Positions 24,851 through 37,740 of a stretch of 64,000 nt of DNA are shown one piece after another. A program made the position numbers and the translations under genes. Origin of the DNA: Brienomyrus brachyistius. Taxonomy: Eukaryota > Chordata > Actinopteri > Osteoglossiformes > Mormyridae. The notes beneath the pieces were generated by a model. The model made no database searches. It had not been told where the DNA came from and saw nothing but the letters and a program-made list of their open reading frames with translations. The stretch covers positions 31,284,482-31,348,481 of the forward strand of contig NC_064539.1 of NCBI RefSeq assembly GCF_023856365.1. Direction: 5' to 3'. Position 1 is the stretch's first letter, and the number at the start of each line of letters is the position of its first letter.

Positions 24851-24960
24851 ATGGGGGGGGGGGGGGGGGTCCTTACAGGTCAGGCATTCATGTCAATAAC
24901 CTTCTGATCAGAAACACACTTCCCTAACCATTAGACTACAACAGGAACTTAAGCCAATGC
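24851..24960 (-). mobile_element. Poly-G run and minus-strand tRNA-type SINE fragment
   Basis: After a run of about 17 G, the minus strand reads TAGTCTAATGGTTAGGG, an A-box-like tRNA head, and then a degenerate B-box region containing CTGATCAGAAGGTT. This is typical of a degraded fish tRNA-derived SINE. Confidence 0.55.
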
Positions 24961-25384
24961 TAATCACATGCTATGCTAGTGGCTGCTTTACTTCTACTCA
25001 GTGGCTACTACTACAATGCTTCCCCCAATGGTATCAGATAGTTCGGTAGAGTTAATCGCATGCTCTGGTAGAGTGTTCTAGTAAATTGTTTTAGTAGAGC
25101 TCTTCAGGTTCTTTGGTAAGCTGTTCCGGTGCTCCCCTAGTGCTTTCATTAGTGTGAATGGTAAGCAGGTGCTCTTTTATAGCTAACCATTGCAGCTCTT
25201 AAACCTGTCATCTGTGAGGGGGATGTCTGAGTCCTGCCTGACAGTGTCATATGCAGACATTAAGTACTGAGGCAGAAAAGCCTCCCCACTTCTCACATCT
25301 CCCCTCCCCAGGTGACCTGAACACTGCTTTTCTCCAGTTGTGGGACACCCAGCCTGTCCAGTAGCCCCTGACCTCCTGCAGCTA

Positions 25385-25902
25385 CACTACCGGTCAAACG
25401 TTTTTGCACAGCACAGGTTTTTGCCACTGTTCCATTTATTTCATAAACTGAAGATTTTTTTTATTCATGTTAAGCACTGAAAAGTTGTGTGAGCAACTAT
25501 AAATGAAAATATAAGTCAAATTTCATTAAGTTTTCTTTATAACGTGGAAAGAGTATGTAAGAGTGCATATCTGACATCCTATTAACTGGTTGTGTGGTGA
25601 TGGCAGTCACATTCCAGGCTGTGTTTTAGCTTTAAACGCACTGGTTAACTGAGTCATCCCATGAAACAGAGCAGTATGTAATGTTCATTGTACAAAGAAC
25701 ACCTCGAATTTTCTCTTCTGTTATAACTGCTAGAGGAGGTGACTTTGGTGAATCAAAGATATGACATTTTATTGCCAATAAAGGTGAACTCAAATGGTGA
25801 ACAAACTGTAAATTTCTTTGTTATCAAAGAATATTGAGTGTGTTTTTAGTAAATGTTAAGTGAGTAACACTCAGTGTGTGCATAAACGTTTGACTGGTAG
25901 TG
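25385..25902. mobile_element. Non-autonomous Tc1/mariner-type element (MITE), 518 bp
   Basis: The ends are inverted: CACTACCGGTCAAACGTTTT on the left and AAACGTTTGACTGGTAGTG on the right, each bordered by TA (25,383-25,384 and 25,903-25,904), the expected target duplication. The interior has no transposase. The TACACTACC-GTCAAA end is known from fish Tc1-like transposons. Confidence 0.85.
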
Positions 25903-25904
25903 TA

Positions 25905-26745
25905 GAGCTTGTGTGGACAAATGACAGTCCTGTTGACTGTAGCGACCTGACAGGTGAACCCATGGTACATGTGTGTGCCCAGTGTATCCCTCATGTCACT
26001 CTGCCGGGAGGCTCTTAATGGCTACATTATTAAAGCATGGAGGAAAATTATCATTTAGTCTACAGCAAGAAATTGGGAAGAAGTGCAGCTGGAGCAAAAT
26101 GGTTTAATTCCAGAAAAGCCAAAGAAAATGCTGACAAAATTAAAGAACCATTATTTGCTCCACTTATTCCCTGAAATCTGAGTGCTGAATGGGCAATACG
26201 GCAGTGGTGGCATGAGATGAGGTGTTAGGCCTGGAGGTACAGACACGCCTGGTGGTCGGCTTTCATGCAGGCGGGTCGAGGAGGAAGGCCGAGCAGAACT
26301 CGTTCATCATGGCTGCGTACTTAGGCTGTTTCTCTATGAATGCTGAAGGCAAGGGCCCATTGCATAGCCTTTTTAAGGAGCCAGTCTTGGTGACCATATC
26401 AAAAACAGGAAGGGAAGTATTAAGCACACCATGTTAATGAATGTACATGAACATCGACCCCCTAGTGGAGGGCCAGTGGGAGACTCCACCCACAATGTGG
26501 GACACTGAGAGTTCAGTATACCTGCCTGAGATGGGCCCCTGTTCATCGTGGAGAGGGGGGCACTAGTTTTAGGCCTCAGACAAGGATGACCATACCACTT
26601 TTACCACTGGATGTGCCTGCAGAGGGGGTTAGTGTTGTCATCGTGAGCAGGATAGTCCCTTTCAGTGTTTCTCCCATCATTCTGTTCACCATTTTGGGCT
26701 GTGAGTTTTAGGTATGAAAAAAATTTAACACAGAGGGAAAACAGT
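25905..26745. other. No gene recognised
   Basis: Unassigned DNA between the MITE and the telomere-like tract. Confidence 0.4.
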
Positions 26746-26776
26746 CCTAACCCTAACCCTAACCCTAACCCTAACG
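26746..26776. repeat. Interstitial telomeric repeat, about 5 copies of CCCTAA
   Basis: Perfect CCCTAA hexamers (telomere repeat read on the minus strand as TTAGGG), inside unique DNA. Confidence 0.9.
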
Positions 26777-27229
26777 CAAATCAGGAAATTTCTGAAGCCT
26801 CGGGTATGTTTTGTGATTTTCATTAGGGTTATAATACAGTATAACATAAAATGACTTAATTTAACCTGGTGTCAATATTTACTGTGTGGCTCTTTTGTTG
26901 TTTGTTAGATCGTCTGATATCAATTACATGTGAATTCTAAATTAGTTGAATCCCAAATAATAGTGAAATAAAATCTGCTCTAGTTGTCTTAGAGCTTTTA
27001 TGCATTGTAGCTGAGAGTGGTCTAGCATCCACTCATCTGTTGTCATTGAAATGCTGATAATTAATAAATAATGAATACATAAGACCTAGTTAATGTTAAT
27101 TACAGCACTTGCATGGTTGGATAAAGAGGAAAGGCCAAAGTCACTGAATTATGGCTGCGTGAGGAGTTGTTCTCCAAAACAGAGCATTCAGCTCTTATGG
27201 AGACGTTTCAGTTTGTTTTGGGGTCTGTG

Positions 27230-27657
27230 GGAGACATGCAGAGACATGCAGAGACATGCTGAGATGTGCTGAAACATGCAGAGACATGCAGAGACATGCA
27301 GAGATATGCTGAGATATGCTGAGATATGCTGAGAAATGCCGAGACATGCAGAGATATGCAGAGACATGCTGAGATGTGCTGAGATGTGCTGAAACATGCA
27401 GACACATGCAGAGATATGCTGAGATATGCTGAGACATGCCGAGACATGCAGAGACATGCTGAGATGTGCTGAGATGTGCTGAAACATGCAGAGACATGCA
27501 GAGACATGCAGAGATATGCTGAGATATGCTGAGACATGCTGAGACATGTAGAGACATGCAGAGACATGCTGAGATATGCAGAGACATGCAGAGACATGCA
27601 GAGACAGAGACATGTAGAGATATGCAGAGACATGCTGAGACATGCAGAGACATGCAC
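27230..27657. repeat. 10-bp minisatellite, about 42 copies
   Basis: Decamers GAGACATGCA, GAGATATGCT, GAGATGTGCT and GAAACATGCA in larger repeated orders. All three minus frames stay open because 30 bp is three units. Confidence 0.95.
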
Positions 27658-28374
27658 ATTTTCTGTCAGAAGTGCTGGGTAGAGAAGGAATTAAGATTCA
27701 TTGTAGATTGTTAAAAGACTTAATCTTTGCCTGATTGGATTTTGGGGGGCAGGGGGAGTGTGTCCCTATGCTGTGTAAAAATTGCCAAGATAAATTAAGA
27801 CATGTTAATTGCATTAAGAAGAAAGAGTTTTTCTTGTGTGTGTGCATGTGTCTTGGGAAGTTTGTTTAATTCAGTATAAGTACTGCAAATGGATTGGTTT
27901 TGTAACAAAAATCATTACTTTATTCATTTGTTTGCAAAAAAATTTAATATCACATTAGAAGCAACCAGTAGTTTTAAATAAAACAATTATTTCAAATAGT
28001 AACAAACTGAAACCCAATTTATTGGTATAAAAGAGCAGTTTTGAGTTTAAAAGCATTTGGGTGCTTTTTAATTAGGAACACCTTTGCAATAAAATAAAAT
28101 GCCACACATTTGTGTTACTATCCCTTTGGGAGCCAACAGCTACAATTAGAATTAATAGCAAAATGGCAAGAACAGCACTGAGTGAGAAATGTACGTATGT
28201 TAAGTATTCTTTGTCACTGGACATTTGTTATGAAACAAATAAATTTGAAACCAATAACATTTTTACTGAATTCAGCAAGACTCTCCCAAGACTGAGCACC
28301 ATATGTTTAATATGTGTGTATCCTTTAAAAAGATTGACTCATTAAATGAACCTTTTATTTTGAATTCCATTTGG
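27658..28374. other. No gene recognised
   Basis: AT-rich, no repeat structure noticed. Confidence 0.4.
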
Positions 28375-28548
28375 ATGCAGTGCGAGAGCCACTGCAAGAG
28401 AGCCACAGTGTGAGAGCCACTGTGAGAGAGCCACAGTGTAAGAGCCACTGCGAGAGAGCCCCTGCGAGAGAGCCGCAGTGTGAGCGCCACTGCGAGAGAG
28501 CCGCAGTGTGAGAGCCACTGCGAGAGAGCCGCAGTGTGAGAGCCACCA
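28375..28548. repeat. 28-bp minisatellite, about 6 copies
   Basis: Unit GTGTGAGAGCCACTGCGAGA plus GAGCCGCA with C/A and C/T variants. Confidence 0.9.
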
Positions 28549-29708
28549 TGACAGTCTTCTGCCCCCACCCCCATGTATGCTCTTGTCTAAATCCCCCCCG
28601 TATGGCTGCATCAGGTTGAACTCCTGTTATTAAACTACACTGGCCAGAAAACTTAATCATAATCATGTAACTTTTATGAATATTTCACAGTATTGGTTAG
28701 GCAATAAATTAAAAATTTACTTGAAACACGCTGCATAAATTAGTGTATATGTCTGATTTGTCAATGTTTACAAGTTTAATGCACTCAATCATGCAATGAT
28801 TTTGCTGGAAAGCTCTCAAGTGGGAAGCAGGAATAACAAGCAGGAGGAAGCCGACCCTGCCATCGCCTCTTTCACCCTGAAGGTGGCGCCACCCACAGTT
28901 GCTTAGTCTCACACTGGCTTGTCACCTATCCAAAGTGGATCGTCATGCTGCTCTCGCTGAATGTGGGGTGAGAGAAGTGTGGCCCCCCCGGCCCACTCAC
29001 GACCCCCCCCCCCCCCCGGCCACCCATAGCGTTTGAACCAGAATCACTAACATTTATCTGCAGACGTAAGGCTTCAAAGGTCACATGGGACAGCGGCTGT
29101 GTTAAATTGCCTTTCCTGCTGCTGTCAAGCACTGTGATGCGGGGGGGGGGGGGGGGGGGCACTCCTCCTTGTCGGCCTTATCCCAACAGTGTTAACAGAC
29201 ACAAACTGCAGGGGGAGTGAAAATGGCTGGCTAAGTATAATCTGCACAAATGCCAGGAGGAAGCCTGTCCGGCAGACAGGGGCTGATTACAGGAGCAAAG
29301 GATGGTTTGAATCTTTGACCTTATTTTCTGTGAGGATTTTTTTTTCCATAATGAGTAAGAGATTCAGACAAACTCTCTCAGTGCCGGTGGATTTCATTTA
29401 TGTGAGGCGGTCTGAGGTTCCTGCAAATGAAAGCGATGCAGAACATCAGAATGCTCTGATTTAGCTTATATGTCCCTTATAAGAGTGTCATAGCAACTAC
29501 ATTTAAGCTTGATGAAAGGATATGTTCAAAATCAACTCAGGTTTACAGTGACAGTTTGTGCCAGTCTGTATGAAGCAATGGAAGGAGGTCCTCAGCTCTG
29601 CTGCACTTTAACTGAAGATGTCCAGAGACACATCCTGCTGTTTGCGATGGTGGAATGAGGTCCTCAGCCCTTTGTAATGCAGATATTCATGGACTGCAGC
29701 TGCTTCCT

Positions 29709-29711
<3 letters not shown>
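28549..29711. other. No gene recognised; homopolymer C and G runs
   Basis: Contains C runs near 29,005-29,018 and a G run of about 18 near 29,142-29,159. No domain-bearing frame. Confidence 0.4.

Positions 29712-29746
<35 letters not shown>
29712..29746. repeat. (TC)n microsatellite
   Basis: About 17 TC dinucleotides. Confidence 0.95.
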
Positions 29747-29750
<4 letters not shown>

Positions 29751-31884
29751 GTTTAATTAACTGCAATCTCTCTGTTTGTTTGTTTTTAATTTTTGATGTG
29801 TGTCATCCGATTATTCCTCATAGCATCACGATGGAATATAATAAGATACTGTCAGGTTATGAATTATCATACAGCAATACCACGTTAGGGAATATTACAC
29901 AATGCAGCCATGCTATGGGGTCTATCAAGCATTACAGTGCCATACTGCAGAGTAAGTCGTGTATTAGTAGCATCATTAATCCATGTTGTAGAGTAATGGG
30001 CAGGATTTTCAGTATTATACTATTAGTTTTTCATGTTACAGAGTAATGTACAGCATTGTTAGTATCATGGTACTACAGTATGTTGCAAAGCAAATGTGGA
30101 TTATTATTAGTATAACTACACCATGTGACAGAGTAATGTGCATTACTATTAATATTATTATACCATGCTACATAGTGACATATAGTATTTGTGGTATTAT
30201 TATGTCATGCTTAGGGGAAATGTGAAGTATTATTATGCCTTATGACAGAGCATAATTTCTCTGGGCTGCCCAAACGTGGTGGAAGCACCTGCTGTCCTGG
30301 TAAACCAGGATCCAAATCCCAGTTCCAGCACTTAGTCCAATCTGCATAAAAACAGTGATGATCACAGTGCTGCTTGCACCCTCTGCCTGCTGATCCATCG
30401 GCTCCCTGCGGGGACACTAGTGTTCACAGATAATGCAAAACACTGGTGGAGGAGGGTGATATTCCCATACACACCATTTAGAAGGTTTTATTGCATTATA
30501 TTCTGTTTATTTACTTCCTGGCTACACACAAAATTCAATTATTGTAGCATCACACAAATTAAAAATGCAAGAGAAGCCAGATCAATAAAGCAATTTGTGC
30601 TGATTGATAAGATGTTGCTATGAAATATGGGGCTGATCATTTATTTATTGGGTTATTGGTGCAGTAAAACATTTCATTTCCCGCTCAGGGTATCATTAAT
30701 GCTATTTTGGGACCTTGACATTATCTCACTTGAACAACTGACATGCTGTAGGGTAAGATGTAACCAAAGGAACATGGGAAAGGAAGAAATTAGGAAGCAA
30801 ACGAGAGAGAGAAAATGAAGGATGTCATTAAAATTGTCAGTTACCCACTGCTCACAGTGGCTTTTTACTCACTGCCGGCGGCTCCGTCGTTATTCCTGCC
30901 ACGTTGCACAGATTTATCCACTGCATGTCGCAATCAATTAATTAATTTATTTATTTATTTAAAACAACTCATTTGGATTTTTTGCTTTTTGGACATTCAG
31001 AAAAGCCCAAAAATGGGGCTATACAGCTAAACAAAAACATTAAAGCTGAAATAACACAAAACATCGATGCACAGGCAAACGGACATTGACACCGACTCAC
31101 AGACTGGTCTCTGAAAAGCTGTGCTGCTTCACTTAACCTGTGTAAAGAGCATCAGACAGAGATTCAGCCTGGACTGAATTTATTTCTTGCTTCATAGAGT
31201 TAAATAGCCAGGCTTCCTCCTTCACCGTTCACTTTTAATACTTAAAATGATATCATTCTGTTATAAATTGTTTTTGAAATTTAGGGAAAGCACAAAATGA
31301 AAATTTAATTTACTCTATAACTGTGTAACAATTTAAATGTAAAATGTTCAGTTACATTCTGTGTCGTTGTTTTAAGTAATTTTATATTCTGCAGGGATCC
31401 AAAGGTCCTTTTACAGGAGTTTTTCGTTTTAATTTGTATTAATATTTTATGTGTTTTTCTCATATCTCCCACTGTTTGTATTACAAAATTTCTGCAAAGG
31501 AACAATAATAACTTAAAACAAGCATGACACTGCAGCTGACAGTCAGGCTGTATCAGTTTCAGGGAGCAGCGTGGTCTCACTGTCCCTCATTACGCATTGA
31601 TGTTCTTCCAGGCCCTGATTTCGAGGGTAACAAAGATGTTTTCCTTGCCTTTTGCTGTATTTCCTTCACTTGGGGTTCTGTACTCGTCTTCCAAATGGAT
31701 ACAGTGGTAGAGTGAGGCTTCCTATAGATTAGTATGATGTCAGAACTAGTCCCCACTATAAATGGAGCTGCCACCAGTGTCCTCAGACAGGGAACAAATT
31801 ATGGAGTTACACACGCGCTGGCTTTCAGTGATGTACCCTTATCCCAACAGTGCCCAGCCTCACATTACTGCTTAAGGAAAAGAC
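29747..31884. other. No gene recognised, 2.1 kb
   Basis: AT-rich; weak recurrent phrases of the type GAGTAATGT...ATTATTA at about 29,950-30,230 look like a very degenerate repeat. No coding signal. Confidence 0.35.
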
Positions 31885-32830
31885 GCAAGTCAGGGAGACC
31901 ATCCAGCTGTACCTGACCATAAACATAGAGGAGCAGAGCCCGGTGACCACAGGGTAAATCAAAGAGGCAAGTCAGGGAGACCATCCAGCTGTACCTGACC
32001 ATAAACATGGAGGAGCAGAGCCCGGTGACCACAGGGTAAATCAAAGAGGCAAGTCAGAGAGACCATCCAGCTGTACCTGACCATAAACATGGAGGAGCAG
32101 AGCCCGGTGACCACAGGGTAAATCAAAGAGGCAAGTCAGAGAGACCATCCAGCTGTACCTGACCATAAATCAGATCAGCAGAGCCCGGTGACCACAGGGT
32201 AAATCAAAGAGGCAAGTCAGGGAGACCATCCAGCTGTACCTGACCATAAACATAGAGGAGCAGAGCCCGGTGACCACAGGGTAAATCAAAGAGGCAAGTC
32301 AGAGAGACCATCCAGTTGTACCTGACCATAAACATGGAGGAGCAGAGCCCGGTGACCACAGGGTAAATCAAAGAGGCAAGTCAGAGAGACCATCCAGCTG
32401 TACCTGACCATAAACATAGAGGAGCAGAGCCCGGTGACCACAGGGTAAATCAAAGAGGCAAGTCAGGGAGACCATCCAGCTGTACCTGACCATAAACATG
32501 GAGGAGCAGAGCCCGGTGACCACAGGGTAAATCAAAGAGGCAAGTCAGGGAGACCATCCAGCTGTACCTGACCATAAACATAGAGGAGCAGAGCCCGGTG
32601 ACCACAGGGTAAATCAAAGAGGCAAGTCAGGGAGACCATCCAGCTGTACCTGACCATAAACATGGAGGAGCAGAGCCCGGTGACCACAGGGTAAATCAAA
32701 GAGGCAAGTCAGGGAGACCATCCAGCTGTACCTGACCATAAACATAGAGGAGCAGAGCCCGGTGACCACAGGGTAAATCAAAGAGGTAAGTCAGAGAGAC
32801 CATCCAGTTGTACCTGACCATGAATCAGAG
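31885..32830. repeat. 82-bp minisatellite, about 11.5 copies
   Basis: Units starting GCAAGTCAGGGAGACCATCC at 31,885, 31,967, 32,049 and so on; interior GAGCAGAGCCCGGTGACCAC. Units differ at one to four sites; one unit (about 32,165) and the last share ATAAATCAGA/ATGAATCAGA variants. Confidence 0.96.
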
Positions 32831-34490
32831 CAGCAGTGCCTGTTGACAGTACCTGTAATAGAGCTAGAAAAGGCAAGGAGGCCATCAGGCTGCATCTGAA
32901 AAAGGAAACCCCTTATCTGAGGCTGAATTTGCTGTATGGCACTAGGGGAAATGCCTTAATACAAATAAAAAGAATCTCTCTGATGGTATATAATGAACCC
33001 TAGCCCAGGAACAGCACATCCTGAGTCAAGGTTAGAGGAGTTAATGCAATAATTCACAGGCAAAGAAGACTGGAGGCGGCTGCAAAAGATCTATATGTTT
33101 TTTCGGGCGGCTTTGCAGGGCGACGTGAGCGTGCATTCGCAGTGTCTCCCAGACCTGTCAGCAAGCCCACCCGCGCACCCACCTGCACGCCTGCAAATAC
33201 GGCACCGGGAGTCTCCGCTTCCTGCCTGCTCGCGGGTACGAGCCGCACTCTTTAAAGGGATTTTCCCCACAGACATGGATGCCTGGGTCTCTCCCACACG
33301 CTGCTCTGAAGCATCCCCACCCCCCAACCACCCCCCCACGCTTTGCCCTGGAAGTGTGGAGCCTTGGGTTCGGAAAGAGTTTTTAATGCCGGTACAGGAA
33401 TGACTGACACTGCTTATAGTGGAACTTTCTTTGTCTGAGATTCATGGCTGCTACTTTAACCTCTTAGGTCAGGATGGAGAGGAAGAGGCTTGTGAATCAC
33501 GACTAGCAGGTTTTATTAGGTGGAACATGACACATGCTCATTTTTTTAGAGCAGTGTTTCTAAATCAAGTTCTTTGGGACCCAAAGTCCCAAAGCGTTTT
33601 TGCTCCCTCCAAACTCAGACAGACAGTCCACATTTTTACAAATTTTAGCAAAAACATGGACTGCCTGTGGGTCCCCCAGGACTGGATTGGGATATGCCTC
33701 GTGGGTGACATGGAGCTTTGGGAGAACGCTCAGGCCCCTGGTCGGGAAGCTGACAGGGCCAAGGAGGGAATGAGCAGATCAGAGGTGCAGGTTTATCTGA
33801 AAGCGTTCAGCGTCGCACCCAGGCACTGGGCGAGCGAGGAGAACTAAGCAGCGAAACGGCAGAGCGCATGGGCGCTTCACGGCCGGCCTGGCAAGTGGAA
33901 CAGCACGGCCCACGCAGAAGCGCCTTTCACTTAAATTAATTACAAAGCCCCGAGGCCCCCGACCGTGTGCTCCCTCCGACACGCGATTGTGCCGCCTTGT
34001 CCTGCGTCACTGCTCACGATCCACAGATGGTGGCCGTATGTCGACATCCCCATTGGAGCCACATCAGCCCGACGCAAAGCGTGATTCCCCGACAAGCCGT
34101 CCTTGACTCTTCTGAAAAACCTTTCAAGATGCTTTTATTAATAAGAACTTTCCAGGGGTCCAGATGATGAGCCAATTTGCTGTTTCATGTGTGCTCTGAG
34201 CTGCTGCTTTGATAGAACAGGTGAATGAGACCGTCATGAACTCCTGAAGGTGAGATGCATCCCTAACTACCCATGAAGCCATTTCAGCCTCTTTCAGAGG
34301 AGTCACCCCAGCGCTTTGGGTGCTATGAGGCATGTCAAACATACAGACTTTAGAATGTCCTTCAGTTCACTCTCAATGCGGGGCATTTCGGGCTGGAATG
34401 AGCTGTAGATAGCAATCAGCGCTGATGGAAACAACAGCCTTCTCATGCCAGACTAGACACAAGGCAGTTCAGGGCAGTGCAGAGCCTTAG
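32831..34490. other. No gene recognised; one dispersed-repeat scrap
   Basis: A 143-codon open frame at 33,419-33,847 overlaps sequence (about 33,550-33,670, with TTTTTGCTCCCTCC) related to the dispersed repeat at 39,098-39,545, so it is not a convincing gene. The CpG-containing piece near 33,100-33,260 is not attached to any coding exon that I can see. Confidence 0.4.
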
Positions 34491-34640
34491 CACAGTACTC
34501 ACTCACAGAACACACTCACAGAACACACTCACAGTACTCACTCACAGAACAAACTCACAGTACTCAGTCACAGAACACACTCACAGTACTCACTCACAGA
34601 ACACACTCACAGTACTCACTCACAGAACACACTCAAAGAA
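34491..34640. repeat. Degenerate ACAGAACACACTC array
   Basis: Alternating CACAGAACACACT and CACAGTACTCACT modules of 13 bp; looser copies with ACATGCTCA continue to about 34,850. Confidence 0.8.
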
Positions 34641-34850
34641 CACACACCACATGATCATTTTACATGCTAACAGAACACGCCCAAAGAACATACAGCACAT
34701 GCTAATGGTACACACTCACAGTACACACTCACAGAACATGCTCATGATACAGTTCACAGGACACACTCACGGTACACACTGATGCTACATGCTCACGGTA
34801 CACACTAATGGTACATGCTCACCATACGCACTTATGGTACACGCTCAGCG

Positions 34851-37030
34851 AATGATCAGTTACCCCAGAGCCTGGCCTCCAGCTCTGTGTCCCCTGCCGT
34901 GCCGCTGTCCCCCTGGTCCCCGGCTTCCACTGGCAAATTAGTCTGAACACAGCAGCTCAGATAACGCTGCACAGTGTGCTGAGCTATTAGCCTCAGTCAC
35001 CTCCCTAGGGTGTAGCCCTGAAATCACATAGCAGAGTGCGTACGGAGACACCCCTCTGTACGCAGCGGAGTCACATCAATATTTGGATGTGGAAAATGCC
35101 ACATTCATTACAATGAGCCGCTTGAATAGACCTGTCGATTTTGCTAGTCCCACGCCTGCCGTATCGCTCTGAGTGGGTTTGCCGTTTGCTCGCCCCCCTG
35201 TGCACTGGGGCCCCTGCTTTGTTCATCGACGATGGTGCCCCTCCCTTTGACAATGCGGCGGTGGCTTTGGCAGCGCATGTGACTCACCACTCACATGCAC
35301 GGGGCCCCTGGCTCACTAAAATTCCCTAGGAGGGAATAAGAGGCTCTGATAGGGGAAGTGCGCTGCCCCTGCTGGCGGGACCTAAACCAGGCTGTGCTCC
35401 ATTAACTTCAGGTCCACAAAGATACAACCATCCTCAAAGCATCGGTCTAACTGGCTCCTCAGCCTAAAAGAACTTGACGCTACTCATACATCTACAGCTG
35501 GAGATGTACTCCTGCAAACAGGACGATATCGTCCATTTTTTAACATTTAGCTGTGGCTTCAGGTCCCTATTTTATGCAAAAAGCCTCAATCCAAAACGAA
35601 TTTCATAAAGATTACAGAAGACGTCCCTGTCCTGGGACCTGCAGGTGTAGCTGTCTGCTCAGGTGGTCATGTGACATGTTGCATAACAGTCCCTGGTCGT
35701 CACCATGGGTACAACAGAGGAAAATGCTTTGTCCTGATGCCGCGTATTAACGATCGCAGTGAAGCACAGGGAAAACTTTAGTTTTTCTTTCATAATTATA
35801 TTACGAGCTGAGTTTCTAGCTATGATGTTTTTATTTAAAGAGATTGTCATTGTGGTTGTTTCTCCTGCTATAAACATGTTGGTGATGATGTCACAGCCCC
35901 CTTTCCGTGTGGGGGGGTTTGTGTGAGCCTGTGGGGTGTTGGAGAGGCGCTTCACGGAAAGGCCAGCTCTCCCTGAGACAGCAAAGGGAGTATTCGCATA
36001 TCCATTACATCACAAGGGTGCCCATGAAATTCCCTCTATTCCATCCTCCAAAATTCCCGAGTCCCGTGGAGCTGCCGGCCATCTGTTCGGAAAAGTCCGG
36101 TTTATATATAAACATTTATATAAATAGTTGCATTTTAGCTGAGGAAGTATATGCCGTACACTGATTCAACTGATAATTTAACAACTATTTATAATTTGAA
36201 ATAACTGAAGGTTTTTTTGTTTTCAAAAATGAGCTTAAAATTTCATTTCATATCTACATTATGTGTTCATTTTATAAACACTGACAGTTTAATTCTGAGG
36301 ATTTATTGGCTCATTTATATTTACAGCCTATGGAATTACATATCTGCTGTTATCTGGGGGCTCCTGAGAAGCTCCTCACTGCTCACAGAGAGATGGAGGT
36401 AAAGCCAAGCGATACTGAAGATCTGTCGACATCGTTTACGTTCCTCTCCCGGATTTCATTCAGCCGCTGCTCTGTGCATATTTTCCCACCTTTAGCAGTG
36501 TTACTGAAGTTTTTGCTATGTTTCCTACATGCTACATGCATGTTTTTTTTTTTTTACGTGCAGTGTGACATGCAGCATATCTGCTGTAACTAGGTGCAGG
36601 TTCTGATCTTCTGCAGGTTCCCATCCTGTTCCACAGCTATCGTAGACGTATCACATGAGATGAATATTACCATGACGCCATGTTTTCTGCACGACACTGA
36701 TCGATCAGCCTGGGCTGTATGAGGAGAACCTTCTCTCAGACTCAAGGAAGCTCCACACCAACCCATACAGACGTGTCACTGCTGGTTCTCATCCTCTCAC
36801 CTGCATCGAATGTAGTGATTCTGAATTTCCTTGAGTCCCTTTAGTCCTGAGTCATGCAAACATCTCATCCAAGGTGGAGACAGACTTTATAAGGATCTCT
36901 GCATTACAGTAACATTGTTCAATTGGCTAAGTCACCCTTCCTTCTTATGCTTGAATTGCAGCAGTCCAGTGGGTTCTGGCTCGAATGGATGCTTCTCCCC
37001 TTAGAAGCTGTCCGGTGTCTGCTGGCACCA
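34851..37030. other. No gene recognised, 2.2 kb
   Basis: Unique-looking sequence, AT-rich in 35,750-36,560. No frame over 101 codons and no known domain. Confidence 0.4.
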
Positions 37031-37360
37031 TCTGTGAGCTGTGTGTATGAATGTGTGTGTGAGTGTGTGTCTGTGCATGTGTCTGTGTGTGCATCTGTGC
37101 GTGTGTGTGTGAGTGTGTGGCTGTGTGTGTATGTGTGTGTCGGTGTGTGTGTAAGTTTGTGTCTGTCTGTGTGTGTGTGTCTGTGTGTGTGTGAGTGTGT
37201 GGCTGTGTGTGTATGTGTGTGTCGGTGTGTGTATAAGTTTGTGTCTGTGTGTGTGTGTCGGTGTGTGTCTGTGTGTGTGTGTCGGTGTGTGTGTCTGTGT
37301 GTGTGTGTCTGTGTGTGTGTGTCTGTGTGTGTGTGTCTGTGTGTGTGTACATGTGTATGG
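37031..37360. repeat. Imperfect TG-rich array
   Basis: TG dinucleotides interrupted regularly by TCTG, TCGG and GAG, giving longer repeats of about 100 bp (GGCTGTGTGTGTATGTGTGT at 37,120 and 37,201). Confidence 0.9.
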
Positions 37361-37603
37361 TAAATGGAACTGGAGCAGAAGCTTGTCTAAGCAGGATATC
37401 CCGCTACAGATGAGTGCTCCTCAGATTAAGGATAAATAAACAGGAGGTTTTTCTTCACTGTCTACTGGTTCCTACACTGCGCATCAGGCCTGCTAATACA
37501 TGCCAAATCCATTACCGGGACCACCTATTAAAATGGTTACCAGAGGAGAAAGACAGAGGTCACCACTCATTAAGCTGGTTACCTTTGGAGACAGGTGGGT
37601 ATG

Positions 37604-37720
37604 ACCACCCATCAAACTGCAGTGCTCTCTTATCGGGCAACACACACCACCCATCAAACTGCAGTGCTCTCTTATCGGGCAGCACACACCACCCATCAAA
37701 CTGCAGTGCTCTCTAACATT
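37604..37720. repeat. 42-bp repeat, about 2.8 copies
   Basis: ACCACCCATCAAACTGCAGT at 37,604, 37,646 and 37,688, each followed by GCTCTCT. Confidence 0.92.
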
Positions 37721-37740
37721 CAAAACACTGCAGTTTGCAT

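Noticed and set aside
33419..33847. 143-codon frame
   Set aside because: Overlaps a dispersed-repeat scrap and has no domain.
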